From assembly GCA_944989445.1 (NCBI GenBank), contig CALYLW010000429.1, positions 186,001 through 250,000 of the forward strand: 64,000 nucleotides of DNA. The letters are read 5' to 3'. The position numbers and the translations under genes are program-made. Positions 11,128 to 22,600 of this stretch are shown one piece after another (position 1 is the first letter of the stretch; every line of letters starts with the position of its first letter). The stretch comes from Ampullaceana balthica. Its lineage: Eukaryota; Mollusca; Gastropoda; Lymnaeidae. Below the pieces are notes generated by a model. The model was not told the DNA's origin and ran no database searches. It saw only the letters and a program-made list of their open reading frames with translations.

Positions 11128-11865
11128 GACACTATAAACAACATAAACCTAGAACAGATAGTAAAAACAGCAACAAGGAAAAATAAAACACTAGATTTAT
11201 TCCTAACAAATAGACCAGGACTAGTGTTAGACTATAAAATAATTCCAGGACTGTCCGACCATGATATTGTTAGGGTCACCAATACAATGAAAACTAAAAT
11301 TAATAAGATACCTAGAAGAATAATCTATCTTTGGAATAAATGTAATTCAATAAAACTACACCAATCAGCGGCTAACTTCCAACAAACTTTCCTAAGTAAA
11401 TTTAACACAAATAGCCCAGTAGAAGAAATTTGGAAAGATATAAAAACAAATCTAAAAACTATAATGGATGAGAATGTTCCAACAAAACTAACATCAAATA
11501 AAATTAACAAATGCTGGTTCAATTCTAGATTGAAAAAGCTATGCAAACTAAAAAGAACTTATTTAAGAAATATAAAGCTACCCTACTATTCATATAGGAT
11601 ACACAAAAAATACTTAAAGATTAAACACTTGACACAAAAACTTAGTCGAAACCTCCAAAATGAATATATAAACAATGTAATTACCAAAGATAACAATAAA
11701 AACTTATGGTCCTTTATCAAATCTAAAAAAATGGAACCTTCAGGAATAGCCACACTAAAAGGCTCAAATAATAAAACCTATAATGATAATGAAACTAAAG
11801 CTAATATCCTTAACACATATTTTGCATCATCTTTTTTTCTGCCTCAGGCGACAAGAAAGTTTTAA
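11128..11865 (+). pseudogene. LINE ORF2, endonuclease end and linker (frame 1)
   Basis: This open frame starts after a stop at 11125 with no proper start codon, since the 5' part is missing. It encodes the endonuclease C-terminus with the SDHD motif near 11257, followed by the Lys/Asn-rich linker typical before LINE reverse transcriptases (NNKNLWSFIKSKK). The frame breaks in the T run at 11829-11836, after which the correct continuation is in the next frame, overlapping the end of this one. One base too many or too few in that run explains the break. Confidence 0.85.
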
Positions 11866-11879
11866 TAAATTTAAATAAA

Positions 11880-13406
11880 ATGGAGGAAATAGGTAACATA
11901 ACTGTAGATGAGATAGGTATACATTCACTCCTAAAAAAATTAAAAATAAACAAAGCTACTGGCCCAGATGATTTGCCTGAAAGATTATTAAAAGAACTAA
12001 GCAATGAACTGTCCCCAATCCTTGTAGTTCTCTTTCAAGCCTCTCTAAACCAGGGTAAAGTGCCCCAGGATTGGAAATTAGCTAACGTAACTCCACTCTT
12101 TAAGAAAGGGGATAAATCAGACCCTGGTAATTACAGGCCTGTATCACTTACTAGTATCACCTGTAAATTACTAGAACACATAATATATAGTAGAATAGTT
12201 AACCACCTTGACAAATATAATGCCCTATGCCCACATCAACACAGCTTTAGAAAAAACAGATCATGTGAAACACAATTAATAGGTTTAATAGATGAACTAT
12301 CAAAAGGCTTGGACAAAAATGAGCAAATAGATACAATATTACTAGACTTCTCAAAAGCATTTGACAAAGTTCACCACCTTAGTTTACTTAAAAAACTTAA
12401 CTACTTTGGAATCTCAGGTTCCTTACATCACTGGATCCAAGACTTCCTTTTGGGCAGGGAGCAAACTGTAATAATTAATGGATCTAAATCTGCACCAATA
12501 AAGGTTAACTCAGGAGTTCCACAAGGAACTGTGCTAGGTCCCTTACTCTTTTTAATTTATATAAATGATTTACCCAACAACATCTCAACAGGTACAAAAG
12601 TTAGGTTATTTGCTGATGATTGTATAATCTATAGAACAATTAAATCAGAACAAGATAGCAAAATTTTACAAAAAGACTTAGATGAATTGATAAAATGGGA
12701 AACTAACTGGAGTATGTCTTTCCACCCAGAAAAGTGTCAACTGTTAAGAGTAACAAAGAAAAAGAAACAAATAAATTCAAAATATTACATTCATGGAAAA
12801 GAACTGACCCAAACTAAAGATGCAAAATACTTAGGAGTCTTAATAAATGAGAAACTATCATGGAATCCCCATGTCAATGAAGTTATTAAAAAATCAAACA
12901 AAACCTTAGGCTTTATAAAAAGGAACTTTAACAAATGTAATAGAGATATAAAACTAAAATGCTACCTCACTTTGGTGAGACCCGTACTAGAATATGCATC
13001 TTCTGTATGGGACCCATCCACCAAAGAAAACATTGATAAACTAGAACAAATTCAAAAAAGAGCTGCCAGATTCATTACTGGAGAATATTCGAAACTGACA
13101 AGAATAACACCATTAGTTAAATCATTAAACCTTGAAACACTAGAGGATAGAAGAACCAAGAGCAAAGTAGTAATCATGCATAAAGCAATTAATTCTAATT
13201 TAGAAATACAACACAAAGATAACTTAATACAACCCTCAGATAGACATAAGGATAAAAACACCTTTCTTATTCCGTATGCAAGAACAAACACATACAAGTT
13301 TTCCTTCTTCCCGTCCGGAATTCGGGCGTGGAATGGGTTGCCTGAAGAATCCAGGAAAACCAACACTTTATCAACATTTAAATCTCTAATAAAAATGCAG
13401 GACTAA
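11880..13406 (+). CDS. LINE reverse transcriptase (ORF2, continued)
   Basis: This 508-codon frame carries all reverse-transcriptase blocks in order: KINKATGPDDLPERLLKELS, WKLANVTPLFKKGD, NYRPVSLTS, HSFRKNRSCETQ, LLDFSKAFDKVHH, SGVPQGTVLGPLLFLIYIND, and the catalytic box LFADDCIIY (FADD in place of YADD). After the thumb come YLGVLINEKLSW and the C-terminal SFFPSGIRAWNGLPEESRK. No stop interrupts it. With the upstream part it would make one ORF2, but the frameshift near 11830 and the lost 5' end leave this copy non-autonomous unless helped in trans. The ATG at 11880 is internal to the original ORF. Confidence 0.9.
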   Translation: MEEIGNITVDEIGIHSLLKKLKINKATGPDDLPERLLKELSNELSPILVVLFQASLNQGKVPQDWKLANVTPLFKKGDKSDPGNYRPVSLTSITCKLLEHIIYSRIVNHLDKYNALCPHQHSFRKNRSCETQLIGLIDELSKGLDKNEQIDTILLDFSKAFDKVHHLSLLKKLNYFGISGSLHHWIQDFLLGREQTVIINGSKSAPIKVNSGVPQGTVLGPLLFLIYINDLPNNISTGTKVRLFADDCIIYRTIKSEQDSKILQKDLDELIKWETNWSMSFHPEKCQLLRVTKKKKQINSKYYIHGKELTQTKDAKYLGVLINEKLSWNPHVNEVIKKSNKTLGFIKRNFNKCNRDIKLKCYLTLVRPVLEYASSVWDPSTKENIDKLEQIQKRAARFITGEYSKLTRITPLVKSLNLETLEDRRTKSKVVIMHKAINSNLEIQHKDNLIQPSDRHKDKNTFLIPYARTNTYKFSFFPSGIRAWNGLPEESRKTNTLSTFKSLIKMQD

Positions 13407-13485
13407 ACACAAACCATAGATAATTGTAGGACGCAATAATCTTCTGTATAGAAGGAGCGTCTGTAAACAGATAAGATAATAATCA

Positions 13486-16057
13486 GAAAATGTTTTTTTT
13501 TAAAAATCAAATACATGTAATGTGCTTTAAATAAATGCGAGTATATTGGGTAAATGAAAAGATGAGGATCCCGATCCTCGGAAAAAACAACTCAGATCCC
13601 AAGATAATAAGTTCCCCGACTATAGGACCCCGTACTATAGGTTAGGCTGCTAAATATGGACGAAAAAAGATGTAAATGACATTAGGGCAGTGGTTCTCAA
13701 CCTGTGATCTGCAGCAAGACCAAACATTCCAGAATCTGGTTCACTTGACAGAAAATCTGCTGTATTCTGTTGTTTTTTTCCACTACGATGTTTAGGTATC
13801 AAGTTTAAAAAGAACACATTTTCAGGTTGCAGTTTAATTTTAATAGTCCCTTTTTAACTTGATGCAAAGATTATTGAAACGTGGAAAATTTCTACGACAC
13901 AGACATCCATGGCACCTACTCTGACGTGCTTTCTAATTTTACTAATTACGTTTTTCCAAAATGTTTTGACTTTGATAGTATGCTGGCGTTCCAGGCCCGT
14001 ACTTAAAGCCCAGGCCCTTGAAATTTAGCACCATCTCAAATATATTTTGGAAATTTAGCAAATTAAATGCACTAGTACAGAACATATAATTTTCAATCGA
14101 CTTTAATAACTGTATTAGTATTAACCATCAGAATAATTCAGTCTATGCTAATTGACAGCATTATTTCTGACTCTATGTCCACTCTCTGGTCTAGAATTTC
14201 AAATTTCCTTTTTTGTCAGGGATTTAATGATGTTAAATATTCTAAGAACTTGTCTTTTTTCTATTTTGCCGCAACATATTATTTTAAAAAAATTTTCTAT
14301 CAGTTTCCTTTTACACAGGCTGCATGGTCTTTGATAACGTCCAGGTACACCCCGCTCTTTAATATATGGGAAGTTCCCTGGAGACCCCTGACGCAATGGT
14401 TATAACATTTTATTAATGCGTCATTATTTGGCGGATGATACCATGACAGGCAGTAAAGACTCACAATTGCAAGAACACAATTCAGGAGCTGCACATTCCT
14501 GTCAAGGACAAGAAATGATTAGAACAAGTTTTCAGATGGATCAGTTGAGTCGACAATAATGGACACATTTTGTGTGTATTCCTTCCTGTCCTCCAGTCCC
14601 TGATACCCTCGCTGAGAAGCCCTCTTTATAGAAACACTGGCAAAGCCCTCAGGAGCCAGAATGACTGAACCATTGATCTTAGGTTCATAACATACATAAG
14701 ATAACATTTGATAGAATTATTACCAGACGATTGTACAGTTGACCAAACTTCAATTCTACCTAGTCAACCATTTGCACTCATCTCAAAATTGATAAAGGTA
14801 ATAATATCAAATGTATTTAATTGTGATATTTCTATTGAATATTTATGCTAGATCAATGATATGGTGACTCATTAAGTAGTTTAACAGATTTTGTCGTTCT
14901 GAGGTTTGGTTTGAAATTTTAGAAGATAGTATTTTATTTGTAGGTTATTTTTTATCCCTTGTTGAAGAAATTTGCTATGAAATTATTGAAAACATTTTTC
15001 AATGCAATTTTGTTTAATACATAGTTATTGCATTCAAAATAATATATACAAAAACACAAGAAAAGAAAACCAAATGATTATGTGAAAAGAAAAAAAAATT
15101 TTTTTCTTTAATTTGTATAGATAAAACCATCTTATTTTCGGAACGGAATGCATGGTTTTGGTAGAATATATCTTAGATACAAATTTATTCTACAAATTCA
15201 GGGGTATAAAAAGTGAAATATTTAAATTTCAAGTAAAAATAATTAAGTTTCAAGTTCTGTACAATTTACTGTATTTTACAGACTACAGGATGAACTTTTA
15301 AAGAAATTTTTAAAAATAAATAACATTTTAAAAATTAAAATATTAATTTCAAGTATAAGATGCACCTGAATTTTTAAAGCAATTTTTCGTAGAAAAAAAG
15401 TGCGCCTTATAGTTTGTGAAATACAGTATTTATTTCTATTTGCTAACAGCAAAAGGAAACATTAACCTAAGAAGAAAAAAATGTATTTACATAATACTAA
15501 AAGTAATAATAATAATAAAATAAATAATAATACATTGATTCTTTGGTGGCTGGAAATACCAGCATTAATAATCTTCAGGAGTAGTTAAAGTTTAACACAT
15601 CTAGTTTATTTATTTAAGAGAACAATATATTTAGTTCATTAAGAATCATTTGACTAGATAAAGAGAAGTTATCTAAACTACAACAATAAATAACATTTAC
15701 TACCAACTTTTTAGTTTAAAAAACATAATGATATAAAAAACATTTAATGAATGTACAGGTAACAACAAAAATTTTTTTGATGTGTCCTTGAAAAGAGTAC
15801 ATTACAGAGAAGCTTGATATTATTGCCAGTAAAATTTGCACCACGGAGTTACTATGTAAAACTTTAAATAAATTAATAATGCAATTGAAGTATACATTTT
15901 TTTTATTAATGTTGTTTTAATAAATGGAAATAAAAAAAAAGGTATTGTTGAAGCTCAAAAGACAGAAAACTATGAATACATTTTTTTCACACCTCTGTTA
16001 ATTATAGGTCCACATCTTTATATTTGCAGGAAAACAATCACTGGCTCAAAATATTAT
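13486..16057. other. AT-rich intergenic DNA, no supported gene
   Basis: At 13688 the motif cagtggttctcaacctg is a typical hAT terminal sequence, but no partner end was found, so any element is truncated. The minus-strand frame at 14519-14707 has no splice context or recognisable family. A TAA/AAT microsatellite-like run lies near 15505. Confidence 0.4.
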
Positions 16058-16066
16058 ATTATTATT

Positions 16067-16430
16067 GGTGACCCGTTAAAACGGCCCCGGTCAAAACGGC
16101 CCCAGACAAATTGTTTACATTTTTAAACAAAAAATTAACTTTTTTTTGCATTTTCAGCTTTTGTCAACTTTTTCACCCTTAAAAAAAGTGGTAAAATTGT
16201 AAAATTATCTCTTGTGATGTTGTTATATTATTTCTTGTCAACAAACAACCGTGATTGGTACCATATCGAGTAAAGGCTATTAAATTCATTCTTCTGATGT
16301 CATTATTATTGTTTCTTGTGAGCTAAACCTGACACTGAATCTGTGAGTAAAAATACAAATATAATATTTGATTGTATGTTTTACTATTAGTCCAGGGCCG
16401 TTTTGTCCGGGGCTGTTTTGTCGGTGAACC
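16067..16430. mobile_element. Mutator-like MITE
   Basis: Inverted ends GGTGACCCGTTAAAACGGCC and, inverted from the right, GGTTCACCGACAAAACAGCC, each with a second copy of the AAAACGGCCC word inside. They are flanked by attattatt at 16058-16066 and 16431-16439, a perfect 9-bp duplication as made by Mutator-class transposases, though the word is low-complexity. The 364-bp element has no coding capacity. Confidence 0.6.
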
Positions 16431-16539
16431 ATTATTATTGCATGAGTAGCATGTGAAAATATATTTTTTTTGAAGCTCTCACTTTAAAATAAAACAAACT
16501 ATAAAATTTAATTTAGATGAAGACAGTACTATCCATATT

Positions 16540-18021
16540 CAGAGGCGTAGCCAGAGGTGGGGAAGAGGGGGGTACATGTCCTCAGGTGCCAAGGTACAGG
16601 AGTGGCAAAATGAGCTTTGTAACATTACATTATAATAAGGGAACAAGGGTAAAAGCCGGTCACAAGATCACTGCAGTAGCTGGAGCAGGTGTGTCATCTC
16701 ACATGTTTGACGACACGACCTTCCAGCCAATGCAGTGCACCGAGCTATAGATTAAGCTCACAGCTGGTTCCATCCGCACATGTTGAGTTTTGATGAAAAA
16801 ATAATATTTGGACGCACTGGTTATTGTGACAGAAAACAAAGATGTCTTTTAAGATAATTTAGTAGGACTTGTTACTTGAAAGTATATATTCCTTTTTCTC
16901 CTAACTATTTGTTGAATTAGTTAGTTTTTTTAAAGCTGTGCCCATCACAGTATAGCAGGAGTTTAAATAGACTGGCATGCACGGCCAGAATACGAAAGGC
17001 TGGATGAACTAGCAGGGGTGCTAAAAAAAATTATTGGAAAACTCAACTATGATGCCTATAACCAGAAGAGATGCAGAAAAGTTATAACCATGTGTATTAA
17101 ATTTTAACTTTATAGTTTTATTACATTTTTAGAATGTCATTCTTAGAAAAATTAATCGTGTAAAGAAATGTTTACAAGATCCTTCTATGAATTTCAAGGA
17201 AGCAGAGTGATATTGAATTTTTGGAGCAGGAATTTTCAAAGTTTCTTTTTGATTTGTGCCTTAGAAAACGCCAAAACAAAATGTACATTCGGATATTGAG
17301 GTGGATAGAAGAATGAGGCAACAGCATTAGATGCCTTAAGAACAGGCAAGAGAAGCAGGGATTTTAGCAAAAGAAGAAATTGTGCACTTTATGAAGAGTG
17401 TAAGTGATATTACTTCAACAGCGAATGACAACTTGTTTGTTACAACTAATGACCTGCACACAAAATTGAATTTCTGGGGCACGTTAAAATTATTTGATCA
17501 ATAAATATGTCAATGCAATTAATTGAAATTACATTACACATATATTGATAATTTCTACAAGAGGGACATCAATGGCCACTAAAAGTTAAGATGGAAAATG
17601 CTGCCAGAAACTCCTTTGGATATTCTGAATTTTATATAGTTTTATGGGGACATCATAACTCAGAATTTGTGAATTTTACTTCAAATTTCATTAAAAATAG
17701 TTGTTTCAATTGCAAGCTGTGAGCGATCTTTGTTTTATAAATGTTGAAAGGAAAACTTGGGAAAACAACTGATAATGATTACATCATTGACCAGTTTGCG
17801 ACAGAGCAATTACGAAAAATAAATCTTTTGTAGACTGTGTAAATCAGTCTACAACAGTGACAGAGTGAGTCATGTAATATGTTTTCTATACAACTTTAAA
17901 ATGAAAAATTTGAATGGCATTTCCTTATTTAACAAAATACGGACATTTGAGTAAACGTGGGAGGGGGGCACAAAATTATACATTGTGTCCCAGGACCCAA
18001 AATACCCCAGCAACGCTTCTG
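16540..18021 (+). mobile_element. Decayed hAT transposon with dimerisation-domain remnant
   Basis: The ends are CAGAGGCGTAGCCAGAGG and, inverted, CAGAAGCGTTGCTGGGG. Flanks tccatatt (16532-16539) and tccatacc (18022-18029) agree at 6 of 8 bases. Inside, near 17700-17760, a frame reads VSIASCERSLFYK, the hallmark of the hAT C-terminal dimerisation region, followed by the frame-shifted TTDNDYIIDQFATEQLRKIN. The rest of the transposase is unreadable. Confidence 0.65.
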
Positions 18022-19620
18022 TCCATACCAATCCATATTATCACAAAAAGTAATACATCTTATAAATCATATATATAGAAATGAATCATTTTGATATTTC
18101 ATAAATTAATTTTCCATAATATGGTTTAGTTGTTTATAAAAAATCCATTTTCAGTTTTAATAATGCCTTTTAGAGTTTAAATTATTTAAATAATTAATTA
18201 ACTTTCTTATGTAAGGAATGATAACCAGAAGCACATATATTGGTTTTTGAAAGAAAATTACTTGCTATTCTATCTTGTAGGTGGATGAATAACTGTTTAA
18301 ATAGTTAATGGGTTCTTTCAAATTATCATGATTGACAGGGGTTTTATAGGCATTGTTTAAAAAGTAAATAATTTTTTTTGTGAAGTTAAAAATAACAATT
18401 TTCATTCTAAAAATTAGACATTACACAAATTAAAAGACCTCTAAATAATACACTTAAAGGTAGAATCAAATTAAAAGTTTCCTATACTGCATTTTGCAAA
18501 ACAGTAAAAACATGTAGTCTGTGCAAAACCATTTTCAAAATTATTAAATAAATTAAATATATTTAAATTGTGTCTATATTCAGCACAAATCCTTTGGCTA
18601 CATAAATGTTTATTAACACTTACACACTTATTTTTAAAAAATTGATGACTTTTTATAACTAATTTAGTATTAGAGGTCAATTTGTTCTTGCAGTCTTTGA
18701 AAATTTATTAATTATGGTATGTTTGGTATAGTAATAAATATATAGGCATATGCTTTTAACCAAATAACTTAGGATATGTGAAAATACCAAACTGAAATGT
18801 CAAACAAGTACCATTGCTTGATCAGTTCTGAAAAAGTGATAAACTTTCAACTGCATGTACCATTTAATCCTAATGAAATGTCAATATTTCAAAGATTACG
18901 CTTTTTAACGTATTAAAAAAAAATAATACCTTTTCCAACATGGGTAGAGCCTTTGGGATTAATTTAGGTTTAACATTGGACTTCCTAAAACAGTAATCAG
19001 TTTACCGAAAAAAAATGTCATTAACATATGTATTACAAAAGCTATCTATATTATTGTTAACTACAATAATTTTTTTTTCTTTCAATGTCATCTACATTAA
19101 ATTCCAGGCACAACATAAATTAATGTAACATGTAAGATTCATTACACATTAACATAAAGTATGTAAATATAATAATAAATATATCTTAGTTATAGTATTT
19201 TGAATTAGCTTTTTAATTCTTGTAAAATCATACAATGTATAAAAAATATATTTTTTAAAATAATGATCCCTCAAATTTAATTAAAATATGTATTTTAAAA
19301 ATATGTGGTCACTAAACACATAATAAATATTTAAAAAATTAAAATTCAGAAATATTTTTCAGCTAGTTTTTATGTTCATCCATAAGAATCAGTGGAGAAA
19401 TGAACGTTTTTACACAAAATAGCCTTTATTTGTATTCATTATTCATTGAAGATTAACAATATAATTCCTTTTATAAAATTGATAACTTGTAAGTTTGTCA
19501 CAACACCATAACTAAAATAAAGTATGTTAATTAATCAAGAAAAACTTATCACAATTTTTTTTCTTCTAAAAATTAAAACAAATTCCAGCAATTAATCTAT
19601 AGATATAAATTTGACTTAGA
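18022..19620. other. ELMOD3 downstream region, no firm feature
   Basis: AT-rich DNA past the ELMOD3 stop, likely including its 3' UTR. At 18930-18984 a minus-strand 55-base stretch is bounded by TTTTAG and GTATTA with one open frame (KSNVKPKLIPKALPMLEK). It could be an alternative or unrelated exon but has no supporting partner. Confidence 0.35.
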
Positions 19621-22600
19621 TCAGTAGAGTTCTGCAGTGGGCCTTTCATCAAAACCTTCTTTTTTACAAACACTGAAGAAAGTGGGTTCAGTAGATAGAG
19701 AATTTCCCATTGAGGCTTTTTGTTTGAACATTTTCTCACAGGTTTGAAAATCTTTGAAAATGGTTTTGGAATGTTTGCGGCTGTAAGTCTCCAATTCTAG
19801 AAAATAAAATGTTTTCATTTATGTATGCAATTAGAAAAAGTCTGTTTAGTCTGATTCACTGAATGAAAAAGTTAAATGAACATACATGCTTATTTTATAG
19901 TTGCTGTTGTTAAGTCTAAATAATTTAGTATATAACATTTTCAAATGCTGTTCATTGGTCACAACAAAATATTTGGAGAAATTTAAATTAATTTATTTGC
20001 CATTAAGTCAAGTATGCAGTTTCTTAAATACTCTGTTAAAGAGCAGTAATTAAGAATTTTATTTTCTGTATGTTTGTTTTAACTTTTGGTACAGGGATCT
20101 TCAACCTTTTCAGACCAGATGACCACTAAAACACTAAAATAATAACTTTAAACCTGCAGACCATGTACATCACTCATCAGATAATTCCATTTTCATTGAT
20201 AAGTTTTACACTTATGAAATATTTCAAAATTATAAATCTGTAAGTTAACATTGAAAGCTTAAAAAATGGTTAAATGGAAAAAATATATTTAAAAAAAAAC
20301 TAGTTTAATTATTAAAAAATCATTTTAAATATCAATTAAATATTAAGCATTAAAAGTAATTCTGGTTTATAATAGTTAGAAAATACTAGATGGTGCCTAT
20401 TGCCAGAGATTTTTAAGAACACGAGCTCAAGTCTGCTCCAGAATATGAGTTTTAGTTCTTCCTGGTAGTCTTTAATTACATTAAGTGAAATTTCATGAAA
20501 TGGGATATGATGTATTATTTAGTAAAATGGCATAAGTTGATTTTGAAAAAAAATTACATTAATATATCTATGGAAAAAAAATATTTGCATTGAGATTTCC
20601 ATAATAGATACACAAATTCTAGAATATAAGAATAAGCATATTATTATTTTATTATAAAACATTAAAGACGCAACTAATGTATAGATGAATCATTATCTAA
20701 CCATAAAAATTCTAGCATAGACCACCAGAGATTTCTGAAACATCAACTGAAACCTTTGTTTTATTAAGTCTCATGTTATAATAATCACATTTATTATTCA
20801 ACAAAACCTATCATTTAAATAAAATTGTGGGACGCGGTGGTCAAGTGGCAGCGCACTGGACTGTCGTACCGATGGTCACGGGTTCGAATCCGTGTGAAGG
20901 CAAGGGTTTGTTCCCTGGGCCTAGGGCGTCCCTGAGTCACCCAGCTCCGAATGGGTACCTAACACTACATGTAGTTAGGCGGCTGGGTAATGCGTGGAAC
21001 CCACAAAGCCGTGGCCTGTGAACGCTGCATCACTTGCCAACAGATCATCTGTCATGGTCTGTGGACGCAACTATCTTCTGCATAGAAGGAGCGTCTGTAT
21101 AGATAAGAAGTAAGAAGAAAAAAATATTGGTGTACATATGCTCTACTTACAACATGTAAACAAATTTTTTATTTTGACTAACCTTGTAGCACAAATCCAG
21201 AATCTGCAATCGTTTTTCCTCTTTTCCACAAGTTGTAGAAACAAAGAAAAAGTGATGCATATACTTCATTAATAGTGCCAATCACATCTTTACGTTTGTT
21301 GCATTCTCTAAAAAGGGAAATTAAAATAAAATAATTCACATGATAGTTAGACCATCAGAAAAATAAATGAAAGGTTTTATTTTGTAAACTTACTTATTAA
21401 AGACTTCCTCCCGAAGTACTTGCAAACATATTCTTGACAAATTGATACCCATCACACTGAATGGAAAATTCTGTAGAAATACAATATACACCACAGAGAA
21501 TGGCTTGCCATTGAAATATAAGAAACTGGTTCTGTTTGCAAAGACTTGTCATTTTGTTAATGCTTTTCATGAGCTTACTGTTTACATTTTTTTATCAGTA
21601 TTTATTGCATTATGGTTGACATAATATACCTGAATAGGATGTAATGAAAGTTTATATATTTCTCTTGCAAGTTCTTTAGTTTTAGGATCCCTCATAAGGT
21701 AAAGAATATGCAATAGACCAAGCATTCCAACTCCTCTAAGATCAGTAGCAGGATCACACCCTAAAATAATAAAAGATATTGATTCATTCAAATTTAAAAC
21801 TTAAAACACTTTGTTACACCTTTTTTTTTAACATAAAGATCAATGACTAATAACACAAATTTGGTTATTTTTATCTTTTTTAAATGGGTCATAATAAAAG
21901 GTTATTTTAATTGCAATTTAGAACGTGCTAATTCTTAGAGGTAAAAGTGTATTTTATTTTTGTTTAATTTTCAAAAAGACATCAATAAAATTAAATATGC
22001 AAAGCATGCAAGATAATTTTTTAAAATCAGGTTTCAAAAGCAGTGTGCTACATCACACATGTGGGACACAATATTATGCTACACATGCCATGGTATAGCC
22101 TAAGGCTCCAAAGGACACAAAGTTTACAGCTGGAGGATCAATAGAATGAATTTTAAAAAAGATATTAATTACCCAGCTATCCAATATTTGAATTGAAGTA
22201 CCACATAATTTGTACAGCCAAACAAAAATATCAGGCCAATTTTTGTTATAGTTAATTAAAGGTTAAAATCTTATGCAAATACAACAAAAAGATCATACAT
22301 CTAAATGATATCCTACGTCTTGCTTTGGTTATCAAGTTGAAAAATTGTTTTCAAAAGAGGATTGATTGGGAAAAAATTGATAAAACAATCAATTGTTTTT
22401 TTACTTCTGTCTTGAAATCATTTACTTATATTTTAATTGAAACATGCATGAACAACAGCTAATTGAAGATAATTATTCTTAAGTGAGTAATTTTGCATAA
22501 ATGAATTGGGTCCATCAGTTTGAAAATATGCATAAAAATGCAGGAGGGAAAAAAGATTTTTACTAACCTTACATAAATTTAATTAGCTTCAAGAGAAAGT

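Larger units (their letters stand above)
11128..13485 (+). mobile_element. 5'-truncated non-LTR retrotransposon (CR1/jockey-like LINE)
   Basis: A LINE copy lacking its 5' half. It begins inside the C-terminal part of the apurinic-type endonuclease (TLDLFLTNRPG, then PGLSDHDIV), continues through a linker and a full reverse transcriptase to a C-terminal FFPSGIRAWNGLPEE motif, and ends with a 3' tail ggacgcaataatcttctgta then gaaggagcgtctgtaaacag and a short GATAAGATAA run. The last ~50 bases are shared with the SINEs at 20829 and 34494. Clade placement between CR1, jockey and relatives needs a tree. Confidence 0.9.

Noticed and set aside
13688..13705. hAT-type end cagtggttctcaacctg
   Set aside because: No partner end or target duplication was found nearby, so no element can be delimited.
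14519..14707. 62-codon minus-strand frame with a protein-like composition
   Set aside because: No splice sites, neighbouring exons or recognisable family; chance cannot be excluded.
20094..20760. Possible hAT element starting cagggatcttcaacc
   Set aside because: No matching inverted end or 8-bp duplication could be seen.
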